A stretch of DNA of 64,000 bases from positions 930,001-994,000 of the forward strand of contig JBFWNR010000001.1 in assembly GCA_050250955.1 (NCBI GenBank), in the 5' to 3' direction. A program made the translations under genes and the position numbers. The notes under the pieces are model-generated. The model did no database searches and was not told the origin of the DNA. It was given only the letters and a program-made list of their open reading frames with translations. The DNA is from CAWAYR01 sp050250955. GTDB lineage: Bacteria > Acidobacteriota > Vicinamibacteria > Vicinamibacterales > UBA2999. Of the stretch, positions 1 through 7,209 are shown one piece after another (the stretch's first letter is position 1; each line of letters starts with the position of its first letter).

Positions 1-154
<154 letters not shown>

Positions 155-169
155 GGCGGAGCGTCAGCT

Positions 170-197
170 CTGCCGAGCCGCTAGAGGCTGGCGGCAG
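170..197 (+). other. Imperfect hairpin downstream of the sigma factor
   Basis: Between the sigma-factor stop and the terminator, CTGCC and GAGCC can fold back on GGCT and GGCAG with a small bulge. There is no T-run. It may be RNA structure in the 3' untranslated region, or a degenerate single copy of the CGGCTAG-type intergenic repeat found elsewhere in the window. Confidence 0.25.
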
Positions 198-208
198 GCG
201 AAAACGAC

Positions 209-250
209 ACGGGCCGGCAGCGCTGACGCGCGCCGGCCCGTCGTCTTTCT
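209..250 (+). terminator. Rho-independent terminator candidate after the sigma factor
   Basis: A perfect 10-bp stem pairs ACGGGCCGGC (209-218) with GCCGGCCCGT (232-241) around a 13-nt loop, followed by CGTCTTTCT. The T-tract is short and interrupted, so this is a plausible but not ideal intrinsic terminator ending the sigma-factor transcript. Confidence 0.6.
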
Positions 251-268
251 GGGCTACACTTCCAGGCC

Positions 269-355
269 ATGGAAGATCTGCAGCTGGTCTGGATTCCCGT
301 CGGCCTGGTGGCCATCCTCGGCTTCCTCATCGCGGTGTTCACCATCACCGCGTAG
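269..355 (+). CDS. Possible 28-residue single-pass membrane peptide
   Basis: This open frame encodes 28 residues starting MEDLQLVW and then an uninterrupted hydrophobic stretch of about 19 residues (from IPVGLVAIL to VFTIT), enough for one transmembrane helix. Two acidic residues lie at the N-terminus and there is no basic flank. Twenty-five of 28 codons end in G or C, matching genuine genes here. A TACACT -10-like hexamer (255-260) sits 8 nt before the ATG and no good Shine-Dalgarno is visible, so a leaderless message is possible. It sits alone between the sigma-factor terminator and the convergent CocE-type gene. It resembles in size the tiny subunits of membrane complexes, but I do not recognise a family and the function is unknown. 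Confidence 0.4.
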   Translation: MEDLQLVWIPVGLVAILGFLIAVFTITA

Positions 356-384
356 ACGACTACATCGATCCCTGGCGTTGGCGC

Positions 385-2130
385 CTACGGGTCGACCACG
401 GGCACGATGAGCCGGGAGGCGTGCTCCCCGCCCATATGCACCGTGATACGGGCCCGGGCGGTCTCGGCCGAGTCGAACTCCAGCCGCCCGGTGTGCAGGT
501 TGCGCGACATGTTGGGGGCGAAACTGGCCATCAGCAGCACCCGCACCTCTTCGAAACGATTGGCGGTCATCAGCGTCGGCAGCTCGAGGCGGTAGACCGT
601 GCCCGGCTGCAGCAGCTCGCGCTCGGGACGCCGGTTGCGGTAGCTGGCGCGGATGACGTCCAGGCCGGTGCTCATCACGTTGAAGCCGCGATCCAGCACC
701 TTGACCCACAGGTCGGTGTCCGGCTGGTCCACCGACACGTGGATCTCGGCGGTGATCGGCCCGGCCAGCTCGAGATCGGCGGCGGCCAGCCCCAGGTCGA
801 AGGCCAGGACGTCCGGCCGCGCCGACAGGCTCAGGTAGTTGAAGGCGCCGGCCTCGGCGTCGTGCGGATCGCGCACCGGGCGGGCGGCGTCGGACACGAA
901 CGAGGCGGTGGTGACGCGCGTCGGCGCCGTCCACGACAGCTGGCCGATCACCCGGCCGGCCACCGGCTGCCCGGTCAGGTAGAGCGAGCGCCGCTCGGCG
1001 GGCGGCGGCCAGGACTCGGCGCTGCGCCACTCGCCGGCGCCCATCATGTAGTAGCGGACCGGCGCCCGGGCATCGACGCCGTTGGCGACGTCGCGCACCC
1101 ATCGGTCGAGCCAGTCGAGCACCAGCGTGTCGTAGTCCAGGGCGGCCGCCGGCCCCATCTCGCGCTCGCCGATCCGGGTGGTGGCCAGATCGGAGCCGTG
1201 GGTCCAGGGGCCGATCACCACCTGGGTCCGCGCCTGGCGGGCGTCGCCGCCGCGCGCCGCCACCAGGCCGGCGAAGTTCATCGTCGCGCCGGCCGGGCCG
1301 TACATCTCGTCGTGCCAGCCACTCAGGTTCAACACCGCCGCCGACACCCGGCCGTACTTGCCGGCCAGTTCCGCCCACTCCCACCAGGGGTCGTACGGCG
1401 GGTGGCGCATCCACTCGTAGTACCAGTCGGCGACGCCCGTGAATGCGCCGAGCTCGAGCAGCGGGAACGAACCGCGCGCGGTGATGCCGGCCGTCTGCCA
1501 CGACGCCCGCGCCTCCTCGTCGGTGCGCGGTCCGGGCAGGTCCTTGCGATGGCGCAGGTCCGGGGCGATGTTGAGCCACGTCCACGCCAGCCACGAGCCG
1601 TCCCAGACCCCGTTCGTGTACCAGAAGTGGTGCGGCGTGGCGAAGGTCATCGCCGGCACCATCGCGACCAGATGGGGCGGCGACTCGATCGCGGCCAGCC
1701 ACTGCACGGCCCCGGGATAGGACAGGCCGAACGTCCCGACGCGGCCGTTCGACCACGGCTGCGCCGCCGCCCATTCGATGGTGTCGAAGCCGTCGCGGCC
1801 TTCCTGCTGGTAGGGTCGGAACTCACCCTCCGACGCGTAGCGGCCGCGCACGTCCTGGACGACGACGGCGTAGCCGCGGGCCACGGCCGCGCCGACCAGG
1901 CGGCTGGCGGTGGTCTCGTCCTTGCCGTACGGCGTGCGGTGGACGAGGGTGGGGAACGGCCCGGGGCCGGGAGGCAGAACCAGGTCGGCGCGCAAGGTCA
2001 CGCCGTCGCGCATCGGCACCGCGACGTCGCGGCTGATGACGGAGCCCGAGGGCGCGGGCTGGCGGGCCGCGAGGCACACCGCAGCCATGACCGCCAGACC
2101 CACCGTCGCCGGACCGCCCGCCCGCCCCAT
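385..2130 (-). CDS. Secreted CocE/NonD-family (X-Pro dipeptidyl-peptidase S15-like) hydrolase
   Basis: This is a serine hydrolase of 581 residues. The N-terminus is a probable export signal (small basic start, then VGLAVMAAVCLAA). An alpha/beta-hydrolase domain follows, carrying the nucleophile elbow GLSYPG (Ser137), a probable acid in SGWHDEM (Asp274) and a histidine in GPWTHGSD (His311). The last ~200 residues form the beta-rich PepX_C domain. The family cleaves peptides N-terminal to or after proline, or hydrolyses esters such as cocaine, glutaryl-7-ACA or amino-acid esters; the substrate here is unknown. I chose the ATG at 2130 because it begins directly before the signal peptide and a TATCGT hexamer lies 7 nt upstream. 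Upstream in-frame codons encode only Arg-rich residues. The gene converges on the sigma-factor region and stands alone. Confidence 0.85.
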   Translation of the reverse strand: MGRAGGPATVGLAVMAAVCLAARQPAPSGSVISRDVAVPMRDGVTLRADLVLPPGPGPFPTLVHRTPYGKDETTASRLVGAAVARGYAVVVQDVRGRYASEGEFRPYQQEGRDGFDTIEWAAAQPWSNGRVGTFGLSYPGAVQWLAAIESPPHLVAMVPAMTFATPHHFWYTNGVWDGSWLAWTWLNIAPDLRHRKDLPGPRTDEEARASWQTAGITARGSFPLLELGAFTGVADWYYEWMRHPPYDPWWEWAELAGKYGRVSAAVLNLSGWHDEMYGPAGATMNFAGLVAARGGDARQARTQVVIGPWTHGSDLATTRIGEREMGPAAALDYDTLVLDWLDRWVRDVANGVDARAPVRYYMMGAGEWRSAESWPPPAERRSLYLTGQPVAGRVIGQLSWTAPTRVTTASFVSDAARPVRDPHDAEAGAFNYLSLSARPDVLAFDLGLAAADLELAGPITAEIHVSVDQPDTDLWVKVLDRGFNVMSTGLDVIRASYRNRRPERELLQPGTVYRLELPTLMTANRFEEVRVLLMASFAPNMSRNLHTGRLEFDSAETARARITVHMGGEHASRLIVPVVDP

Positions 2131-2234
2131 TGACGCGACGATACGGCGGCGCGGGCGGCGAAGGCAATCGCCCTCCCTGCCATACAATGCAGCGGTCGCC
2201 GCCCGCGGGCGATTCGGCGGCCGTCTCCCGGCCC

Positions 2235-2262
2235 GCTAGCCGCTGGCTGCTAGCCGCTGATC
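2235..2262. repeat. Degenerate 7-bp tandem repeat, copy A
   Basis: Four consecutive heptamers read GCTAGCC, GCTGGCT, GCTAGCC and GCTGATC on the plus strand, the reverse complement phase of YAGCGGC. They lie just upstream of the tRNA gene. The same 7-bp period recurs at 16297, 40252 and 58881. Confidence 0.7.
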
Positions 2263-2273
2263 GGGTACACAAC

Positions 2274-2349
2274 GGGCCCATAGCTCAGTGGTTAGAGCGG
2301 CCGGCTCATAACCGGTTGGTCCCTGGTTCAAGTCCAGGTGGGCCCACCA
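2274..2349 (+). tRNA. tRNA-Ile (CAU anticodon, lysidine-type)
   Basis: A full cloverleaf is visible: acceptor GGGCCCA/TGGGCCC, D-arm GCTC...GAGC, anticodon arm GCCGG-CTCATAA-CCGGT with anticodon CAT at 2307-2309, T-arm CCTGG-TTCAAGT-CCAGG, and an encoded CCA. A CAT anticodon could mean initiator Met, elongator Met or Ile2. The initiator is unlikely because position 1 pairs with 72 and the anticodon stem lacks three GC pairs. The C4-G69 and C5-G68 pairs, the AGTGGTTA D-loop and the TTCAAGTCC T-arm closely resemble the E. coli tRNA-Ile2 that TilS modifies to read AUA, so Ile(CAU) is favoured over elongator Met. The gene stands between a CocE-type hydrolase and corA, with repeat copy A immediately upstream. 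Confidence 0.9.
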
Positions 2350-2438
2350 GCCTTCGCCCGGCTTCGCCGCGCGTCGGCCAGGCAGGCGAAGACTGTCGCG
2401 CCGCAGCGGCGCCGCCGCGAAGGCGGACGGAATCCTCG

Positions 2439-3404
2439 ATGCTCGTCAACTGTGCCGTCTACGAGCGGGGCGAGCGGACCGCCGACATCCCGGTCAGCGA
2501 GATCCGCCCCTACCTGAGCCGCCCCGGCTGCTTCGTGTGGGTGGCGATCAAAGACCCGGAACCGGCCGAACTCGAGGCGCTGCAGGAGGAGTTCGACCTC
2601 CACGAACTGGCCGTCGAAGACGCCAGGCACGGCCACCAGCGGCCCAAGCTCGAAGAGTACGGCGCGTCGCTGTTCGTCGTCCTCCAGACGGTCGAATGGC
2701 CGGGCGACGACCTGGTGGCCGGCGAAGTGGCGATCTTCGTCGGCCCGCAGTACATCATCTCGGTGCGCCGCGACGCCCAGCTGGGCTTCACCGAGGTGCG
2801 GCGGCGGTGCGAACAGGAGCCGGAGCTGCTCAGCCACGGGCCCGCCTATGTGCTCTACGCGCTCATGGACACGGTCGTCGACCGCTACCTGCCGGTCCTC
2901 GACCGGATCACGGCCGAGATCGAGTCGATCGAGGAACGCATCTTCGCCGGCGACACGTCGCGGGCCCAGATCGAGGCGCTCTACACCCTGAAGCGGAAGC
3001 TCCTGGTGCTCGATCACGCCACCGGGCCGCTGCTGGAGGTGGCCGGCAAGCTGCACGGCGGCCGCGTGCCGCCGATCTGCGCCGGCCTGCACGACTACTT
3101 CCGCGACGTCTACGACCACCTGCTGCGGCTGAAGCACTCGATCGACAGCCTGCGCGACATGGTGACGACCGCGGCTTCGCTCAACCTGTCGCTCATCACC
3201 ATCTCGGAGAGCGAGGTCACCAAGCGGCTGGCGGCCTACGCCGCCCTGGTTGCGGTGCCGACGATGGTCGCCGGCATCTACGGCATGAACTTCCGTCACA
3301 TGCCGGAGCTCGGCTGGGTCTGGGGCTATCCGGCGGCGCTGGCGTCGATGGTGGTCATCGACCTGTATCTCGTCTACCGCTTCCGCAAGGCCCGATGGAT
3401 GTAG
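2439..3404 (+). CDS. corA: CorA-family magnesium/cobalt transporter
   Basis: CorA proteins are homopentameric inner-membrane channels for Mg2+ (and Co2+). The product is 321 residues, the usual length. It has a long acidic/amphipathic cytoplasmic N-terminal domain, the long stalk helix region (residues ~180-270), and two C-terminal membrane helices. The signature YGMNF (GMN at ~282-284) closes the first helix and forms the selectivity loop, followed by HMPELGW and a short basic cytoplasmic tail RFRKARWM. ATG 2439 was chosen because the domain begins directly there; the frame is open further upstream through the tRNA but that part is not protein-like. It ends 6 bp from the convergent secreted-protein gene. 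Confidence 0.9.
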   Translation: MLVNCAVYERGERTADIPVSEIRPYLSRPGCFVWVAIKDPEPAELEALQEEFDLHELAVEDARHGHQRPKLEEYGASLFVVLQTVEWPGDDLVAGEVAIFVGPQYIISVRRDAQLGFTEVRRRCEQEPELLSHGPAYVLYALMDTVVDRYLPVLDRITAEIESIEERIFAGDTSRAQIEALYTLKRKLLVLDHATGPLLEVAGKLHGGRVPPICAGLHDYFRDVYDHLLRLKHSIDSLRDMVTTAASLNLSLITISESEVTKRLAAYAALVAVPTMVAGIYGMNFRHMPELGWVWGYPAALASMVVIDLYLVYRFRKARWM

Positions 3405-3410
3405 CGGGGT

Positions 3411-5033
3411 CTACGGCGCGGCGCAGCCGGGCACCTGGATGGCGGCGATCCGCGTCGAGTAGCTGGCGGCGCCGGCCGCCAGGTAGTCGCCGCCGTACCA
3501 CACCGTGCAGTCGTCGTCGGGATCGACGGCGGTCTGCGTGTAGTCCTCCCAGCGCAACGTCGTCGTCTGGGCGGCCCCGCCCTCGGCCAGCACGCTTTCC
3601 TGGAAGGTGAGCAGGCCGGGCGGGTCGTCGGCAAGCCGGGCGGCGAGGCGCTGGCCGGGAAAGGTCGCGGCGTCGCCGAACGAATAGCCGATCAGCAGGT
3701 TGCCGCGTCGATCGAGCGCCGGGCTGGCCATCCAGCGCCAGGCGCCGCCCGGCGCGTAGGTGCCCTGCTGATGGAGTCGCGGCTCGCGGGCGGCGTCGAG
3801 CCGGAACTCGTACCAGCGCACGCCGCCGCCACCGGCGACAGTGTCCACCGAGTGCACGGCGACCAGCGACTCGCCTCGGTCGAGGTGGCGGTAGACGAGT
3901 CGGGCCATGATCTTGTCGCCCTGCGCGTCGAGCCGGCGTTCGACGCCCGGCTGCGGCACGCAGGCGGTGAGCTGGCCGCCGCACAGGTAGCGATACGGCG
4001 CCACCGGAATCTTGCGCGGGCCGCCGATCGTCGTCTGTGCCGGGTCGGTCCAGTCGACGTGCACCTGCCACACGTAGATGCCGTCGTCGTCGGTGTCGTG
4101 ACCGAGCTGGCTGCCGCCGGTGGCCATCACCAGGTTCGGCGCCCCGGGCGGCGGCGGCGTCGTGCCGTCGAGGTCGGCGGTGTTGAGGAAGTTGACGCCG
4201 TGGACGACCAGGCACTGCTCGCGGGCCGGCTGCCCGGCAAGCATGCGGGCGCGGTCGGCGATGCACACGTGCTTCTCGATCACGTCGTCGCCGGTGCTGG
4301 TCGGCACGTAGTAGCCGTCGGGCCACACCGCCGGACGCGGGTAGTCGGGAAACAGCGGCCGGTCGAAGACGTAGCGGTGAAACGTGCCGAGCGGATCGGG
4401 GCCGGTGCTGATGGCGTAGCAGATGGCGAAGGTGCCGGCGTCGACGGCGTCGGGGACTGCCGACGACCGTGGCGAGGGCGGCGCCGGGGCGACCGGCGGC
4501 CCGGGGTCGGACGCCTGCCCGGCACGTGCGGCGACTCCCGGCGGGGCGACCGGCCCGGACGGACCGCCGGGCGGCACCGCACGGCGGAAGATCGGCATCA
4601 CCACCAGCCAGCGGCCGGCGAGCTGGTCGTAGCGGACCACGGCGTCGCCGTTGGCGCGGCTGCCGCAGACCTGGCCGTGCCCGGCGAACATCGCGTGGGT
4701 GCCCACCGGACCGAACACGAGCCGGCCGGTGTCGGCGAAGCGCCGGCCCCGCTTCGTGAAGACGGCGATCTGCGAGTTGACGGTCTGGACGATGTGATCC
4801 GGGCCGACTGCCAGGCTGTTGTCGGAGGGGTTGCGCGGCGGCGAGTCGCCCGCATGCAGGCCGGCCCCGATGCCGTCGAACGCCTCGCGCACCTCCAGCG
4901 GCGGCCGCAGCCCCGGCGACAGCTGCTCGAGGGCCGCGCCACCGGCAAGGGCGTGCGCGGTGAGGGGCTGGGCGCCAGCAAGGCCCGGGTGGAAGGCGAG
5001 GAACACCAGGCCCAGCACGGCGAACCGACGCAT
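3411..5033 (-). CDS. Secreted protein of unknown function
   Basis: This 540-residue product begins MRRFAVLGLVFLAFHPGLAGAQP, a standard Sec signal peptide ending in Ala-Gly-Ala. The mature part starts with a region rich in Ser/Asn/Asp (DSPPRNPSDNSLAVGPDHIV), followed by blocks typical of large extracellular repeat or propeller-like proteins (VVRYDQLAGRWLVV; WPDGYYVPTS; VHGVNFLNTADL). A Pro/Ala-rich linker lies near residues 175-205. Eight or so cysteines suggest disulfides in the periplasm or outside. I recognise no catalytic motif. A TACACT hexamer lies 10 nt upstream of the ATG at 5033. It converges on corA with only 6 bp between stops. Confidence 0.7.
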   Translation of the reverse strand: MRRFAVLGLVFLAFHPGLAGAQPLTAHALAGGAALEQLSPGLRPPLEVREAFDGIGAGLHAGDSPPRNPSDNSLAVGPDHIVQTVNSQIAVFTKRGRRFADTGRLVFGPVGTHAMFAGHGQVCGSRANGDAVVRYDQLAGRWLVVMPIFRRAVPPGGPSGPVAPPGVAARAGQASDPGPPVAPAPPSPRSSAVPDAVDAGTFAICYAISTGPDPLGTFHRYVFDRPLFPDYPRPAVWPDGYYVPTSTGDDVIEKHVCIADRARMLAGQPAREQCLVVHGVNFLNTADLDGTTPPPPGAPNLVMATGGSQLGHDTDDDGIYVWQVHVDWTDPAQTTIGGPRKIPVAPYRYLCGGQLTACVPQPGVERRLDAQGDKIMARLVYRHLDRGESLVAVHSVDTVAGGGGVRWYEFRLDAAREPRLHQQGTYAPGGAWRWMASPALDRRGNLLIGYSFGDAATFPGQRLAARLADDPPGLLTFQESVLAEGGAAQTTTLRWEDYTQTAVDPDDDCTVWYGGDYLAAGAASYSTRIAAIQVPGCAAP

Positions 5034-5102
5034 CGCGGCGACGAGTGTAGCGCCGATCCGCCGACGGGCGGCGATCGCTCCTGGGATATCCTTGTCAGCG
5101 GA

Positions 5103-5861
5103 ATGTTGCCGGCGCTGACTGCCCTGCTGAAGCTCCAGGACGTGGAGGCCCGCGCCGAGGACGCCCGCCGCCGCATCGCCGACGCCCCGACGCGCATCGG
5201 CGCGCTCGACGCCCAGCTGGCCGCCGCCACCGGCGCGCTCGACGCCGCCAGGGCCGCGCTCGCCGACAACCAGACGGCTCGGCGCGAACGCGAGAAAGAG
5301 GCGGCCGTCGCCCAGCAGCGCGTGTCCAAGTACAAGGACCAGCTGATGGAGGCGAAGGACAACCGCCAGTTCCACGCCCTGCAGCACGAAATCGCGACCT
5401 TCTCGGCCGAGCTGCAGACCATCGAGGAGCAGGTGCTGGTGCGGATGCTCGAAGCCGACGAACTCGGCGCCGCCGTCAAGGCCGCCGAAGGCCGGCTGGC
5501 CGCCGACACCAAGGCGGTGGCGGCGCAGAAGGCGGCCATCGGCGCCGAGGTGGTCGAGCTGACCGCCGCCCTGAACGACCTGCGGACCGCCCGCGCCGCC
5601 GTCGTCGCCGAATTGCCCGCGGCCCTGGTCCGGCAGTTCGAGACCGTGTTCAAGGCCCGCCGCGGCACCGCGCTGGCCAAGGCGGTCGACGGGCTGTGCG
5701 AGGCCTGCCGGGTGCGGATCCGCCCGCATCTCTACAACCAGGTGCGCAGCGGCAGCGAGATCATCCAGTGCGAGAGCTGCCAGCGCATCCTGTATTTCGT
5801 CCCGCCGCCGCCCAAGGCCGACGGCGAACCGGCGCCGCCGGAAACGCCGGCCGGCACCTAG
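5103..5861 (+). CDS. Coiled-coil protein with C-terminal C4-type zinc ribbon
   Basis: The product has 252 residues. Residues ~5-185 are alanine-, glutamate- and lysine-rich and form a long antiparallel coiled coil. The C-terminal ~55 residues carry two Cys-x2-Cys pairs, CEAC and CESC, about 23 residues apart, which bind zinc. This architecture is the DUF164/zf-RING_7 family (CdsZ, CT398-like), proposed as an RNA- or nucleic-acid-binding chaperone-like factor. In other genomes it lies near the nif3-like gene or rnhA; here it stands alone. The ATG at 5103 begins the coiled coil, with only a weak CGGA upstream and a TATCCT hexamer 10 nt before. It converges on pgeF. Confidence 0.82.
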   Translation: MLPALTALLKLQDVEARAEDARRRIADAPTRIGALDAQLAAATGALDAARAALADNQTARREREKEAAVAQQRVSKYKDQLMEAKDNRQFHALQHEIATFSAELQTIEEQVLVRMLEADELGAAVKAAEGRLAADTKAVAAQKAAIGAEVVELTAALNDLRTARAAVVAELPAALVRQFETVFKARRGTALAKAVDGLCEACRVRIRPHLYNQVRSGSEIIQCESCQRILYFVPPPPKADGEPAPPETPAGT

Positions 5862-5900
5862 TCTCCAGCCGGGGGCCGGCGATCGGGCGGCGTCTGCCGG

Positions 5901-6686
5901 TCACACGCCCTGAGCCGGTCCCGGCGAGACGATCACCGCAGCCAGGCGTCCCGCCGCCGGCCCCTCGGCACGGTAGGACTCGAACCACTCCAGGTGCGTC
6001 TTCGTGCACAGCCCGGCGACGTGGATCTGCCCGGCGGACAGGCCGGCGCCGACCAGCAGGTCGCGGGTGGCGGTCCAGAGATCGAGGCGCAGACGGCCGG
6101 CGGCGTCGCGGGCGAACCAGCGCCGCGTCGCGGACTCGCCGTGGCCGGCGGCCGCGAACGCCGCCGGCAGTTCGTCGCCGACCTCGTAGCAGCAGGCGCC
6201 GATGCTCGGGCCGACGGCCGCGACCAGGCGCGTCGGCGGCACCGCCCAGCGGACGCCGATCAGCCGCACGGCAGCGCCGGCGACATCGGCCGCGGTGCCG
6301 CGCCAACCGGCGTGCACGGCGGCGACGACCCCGGTGGCCCGGTCGGCGAGGAGCACCGGCACGCAGTCGGCGGTAACCACGGCCAGGGCCGCGCCAGGCA
6401 CGTCGGTGACGAGCGCGTCGGCCTCCGGGAGCGAACCGATCGGCATGGACGACTCGACGACCGCGACCGTCGCACCGTGTACCTGACGGGTCCGGTGCAG
6501 CGCCGTCGGCGCGCAGGCCACCACGGCTGCCACCCTGCCCCAGGCGTCCGGGTCGGCGCCCCGTAACCGCAGGTGACGGGTCGTGAACCCGTGGCGCGCC
6601 ACCGCGGCCAGCGGCGCGCAGCGCAGCACCGGCGCGGCGCCGGCGTCGTCCCAGTGGAATCCTGCCGCGGCCGGTGGCGGCGTCAC
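5901..6686 (-). CDS. pgeF: PgeF/YfiH peptidoglycan-editing (laccase-domain) protein
   Basis: PgeF is a zinc/copper-dependent hydrolase; the E. coli protein removes wrongly incorporated L-Ser from the UDP-MurNAc-peptide pool and relatives oxidise phenols or deaminate adenosine. Family motifs are all here: HGFTTR near the start, RQVHGA, TADCVPVL (metal Cys), VHAGWRG (metal His), and GPSIGACCYEVG. I used the GTG at 6686, giving 261 residues, the family length, and placing the start just before the fold; an alternative GTG at 6800 would add 38 Arg/Gly-rich residues that look like noise. It lies 2.3 kb downstream of ftsZ, so a wall-quality-control role fits the neighbourhood, but it is a separate transcript. 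Confidence 0.85.
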   Translation of the reverse strand: MTPPPAAAGFHWDDAGAAPVLRCAPLAAVARHGFTTRHLRLRGADPDAWGRVAAVVACAPTALHRTRQVHGATVAVVESSMPIGSLPEADALVTDVPGAALAVVTADCVPVLLADRATGVVAAVHAGWRGTAADVAGAAVRLIGVRWAVPPTRLVAAVGPSIGACCYEVGDELPAAFAAAGHGESATRRWFARDAAGRLRLDLWTATRDLLVGAGLSAGQIHVAGLCTKTHLEWFESYRAEGPAAGRLAAVIVSPGPAQGV

Positions 6687-6857
6687 GCCGATGGCCCCGA
6701 CCGCGCCGCCGGGACGCCAACCGCGGTTGTCGTGGCCACCGCGCCGCCTCGGCGCCACACGACGCCAGCCACCGCCAGCAGGACGCCGGAACCGTGGCAC
6801 GTCACTTGAACACGGCTGGCGTACGCGCGGGGATCACCCGGCGACAGGAGCACACGC

Positions 6858-7196
6858 ATGCTGGTCAAGATCACTCCCAACGACAAGGGCAGCCCCGCCG
6901 GCAAGCTGGCGGATGCCGAACTGCACTTCGACGACGGCCCGCTCGCCGGGCTCAAGCTGCTCGGCTTCGCCGTGTGGGAGCGCCGCAATGGCAGCGGACG
7001 CAACGTCACCTTTCCGGCCCGCCAGTACTCGGTGAACGGCGAGCGGCGCAGCTACGCGCTGCTGCGCTCGATCGCCGACGCCGCCGCCCAGGATCACGTC
7101 CGCGACCTGGTGCTCAGCGCCTACGCGCAATTCGAAGCCCAGGCCGCCGAGCACGCCGCCGACCCGCCGCCCGAGGCGGCGGCACCCTCATGGTGA
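6858..7196 (+). CDS. Small conserved protein resembling SpoVG
   Basis: This 112-residue protein has no signal or membrane segment. Residues ~20-90 have a mixed beta/alpha pattern (DAELHFDDGPLAGLKLLGFA, then NVTFPARQYSVNGERRSYAL, then a helix ending DLVLSAYAQF) reminiscent of SpoVG, a small RNA/DNA-binding regulator, in its 'FDD...VxFPxR...G' arrangement. I call this a resemblance only. A good Shine-Dalgarno AGGAG (6846-6850) sits 7 nt before the ATG. The C-terminal 20 residues are an Ala/Pro/Glu tail. It is monocistronic and convergent with the radical SAM gene. Confidence 0.6.
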   Translation: MLVKITPNDKGSPAGKLADAELHFDDGPLAGLKLLGFAVWERRNGSGRNVTFPARQYSVNGERRSYALLRSIADAAAQDHVRDLVLSAYAQFEAQAAEHAADPPPEAAAPSW

Positions 7197-7209
7197 ACGT
7201 CGCGCCCGG

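Noticed and set aside
421..2133. Long plus-strand open frame (570 codons) opposite the CocE-type gene
   Set aside because: It is antisense to a well-supported gene and has the His/Arg/Gly/Val-rich composition of reversed GC-rich codons. It has no motif.
2182..2187. TACAAT as tRNA promoter
   Set aside because: It is about 90 nt upstream of the tRNA, too far for a usual tRNA leader, and no -35 is evident.
2274..2349. Initiator tRNA-Met
   Set aside because: The G1-C72 pair and an anticodon stem without three consecutive GC pairs argue against fMet; acceptor pairs C4-G69 and C5-G68 fit Ile2.
6687..6800. Longer pgeF start at GTG 6800
   Set aside because: It would add 38 Arg/Gly-rich residues before the conserved fold. 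GTG 6686 gives the normal family length.
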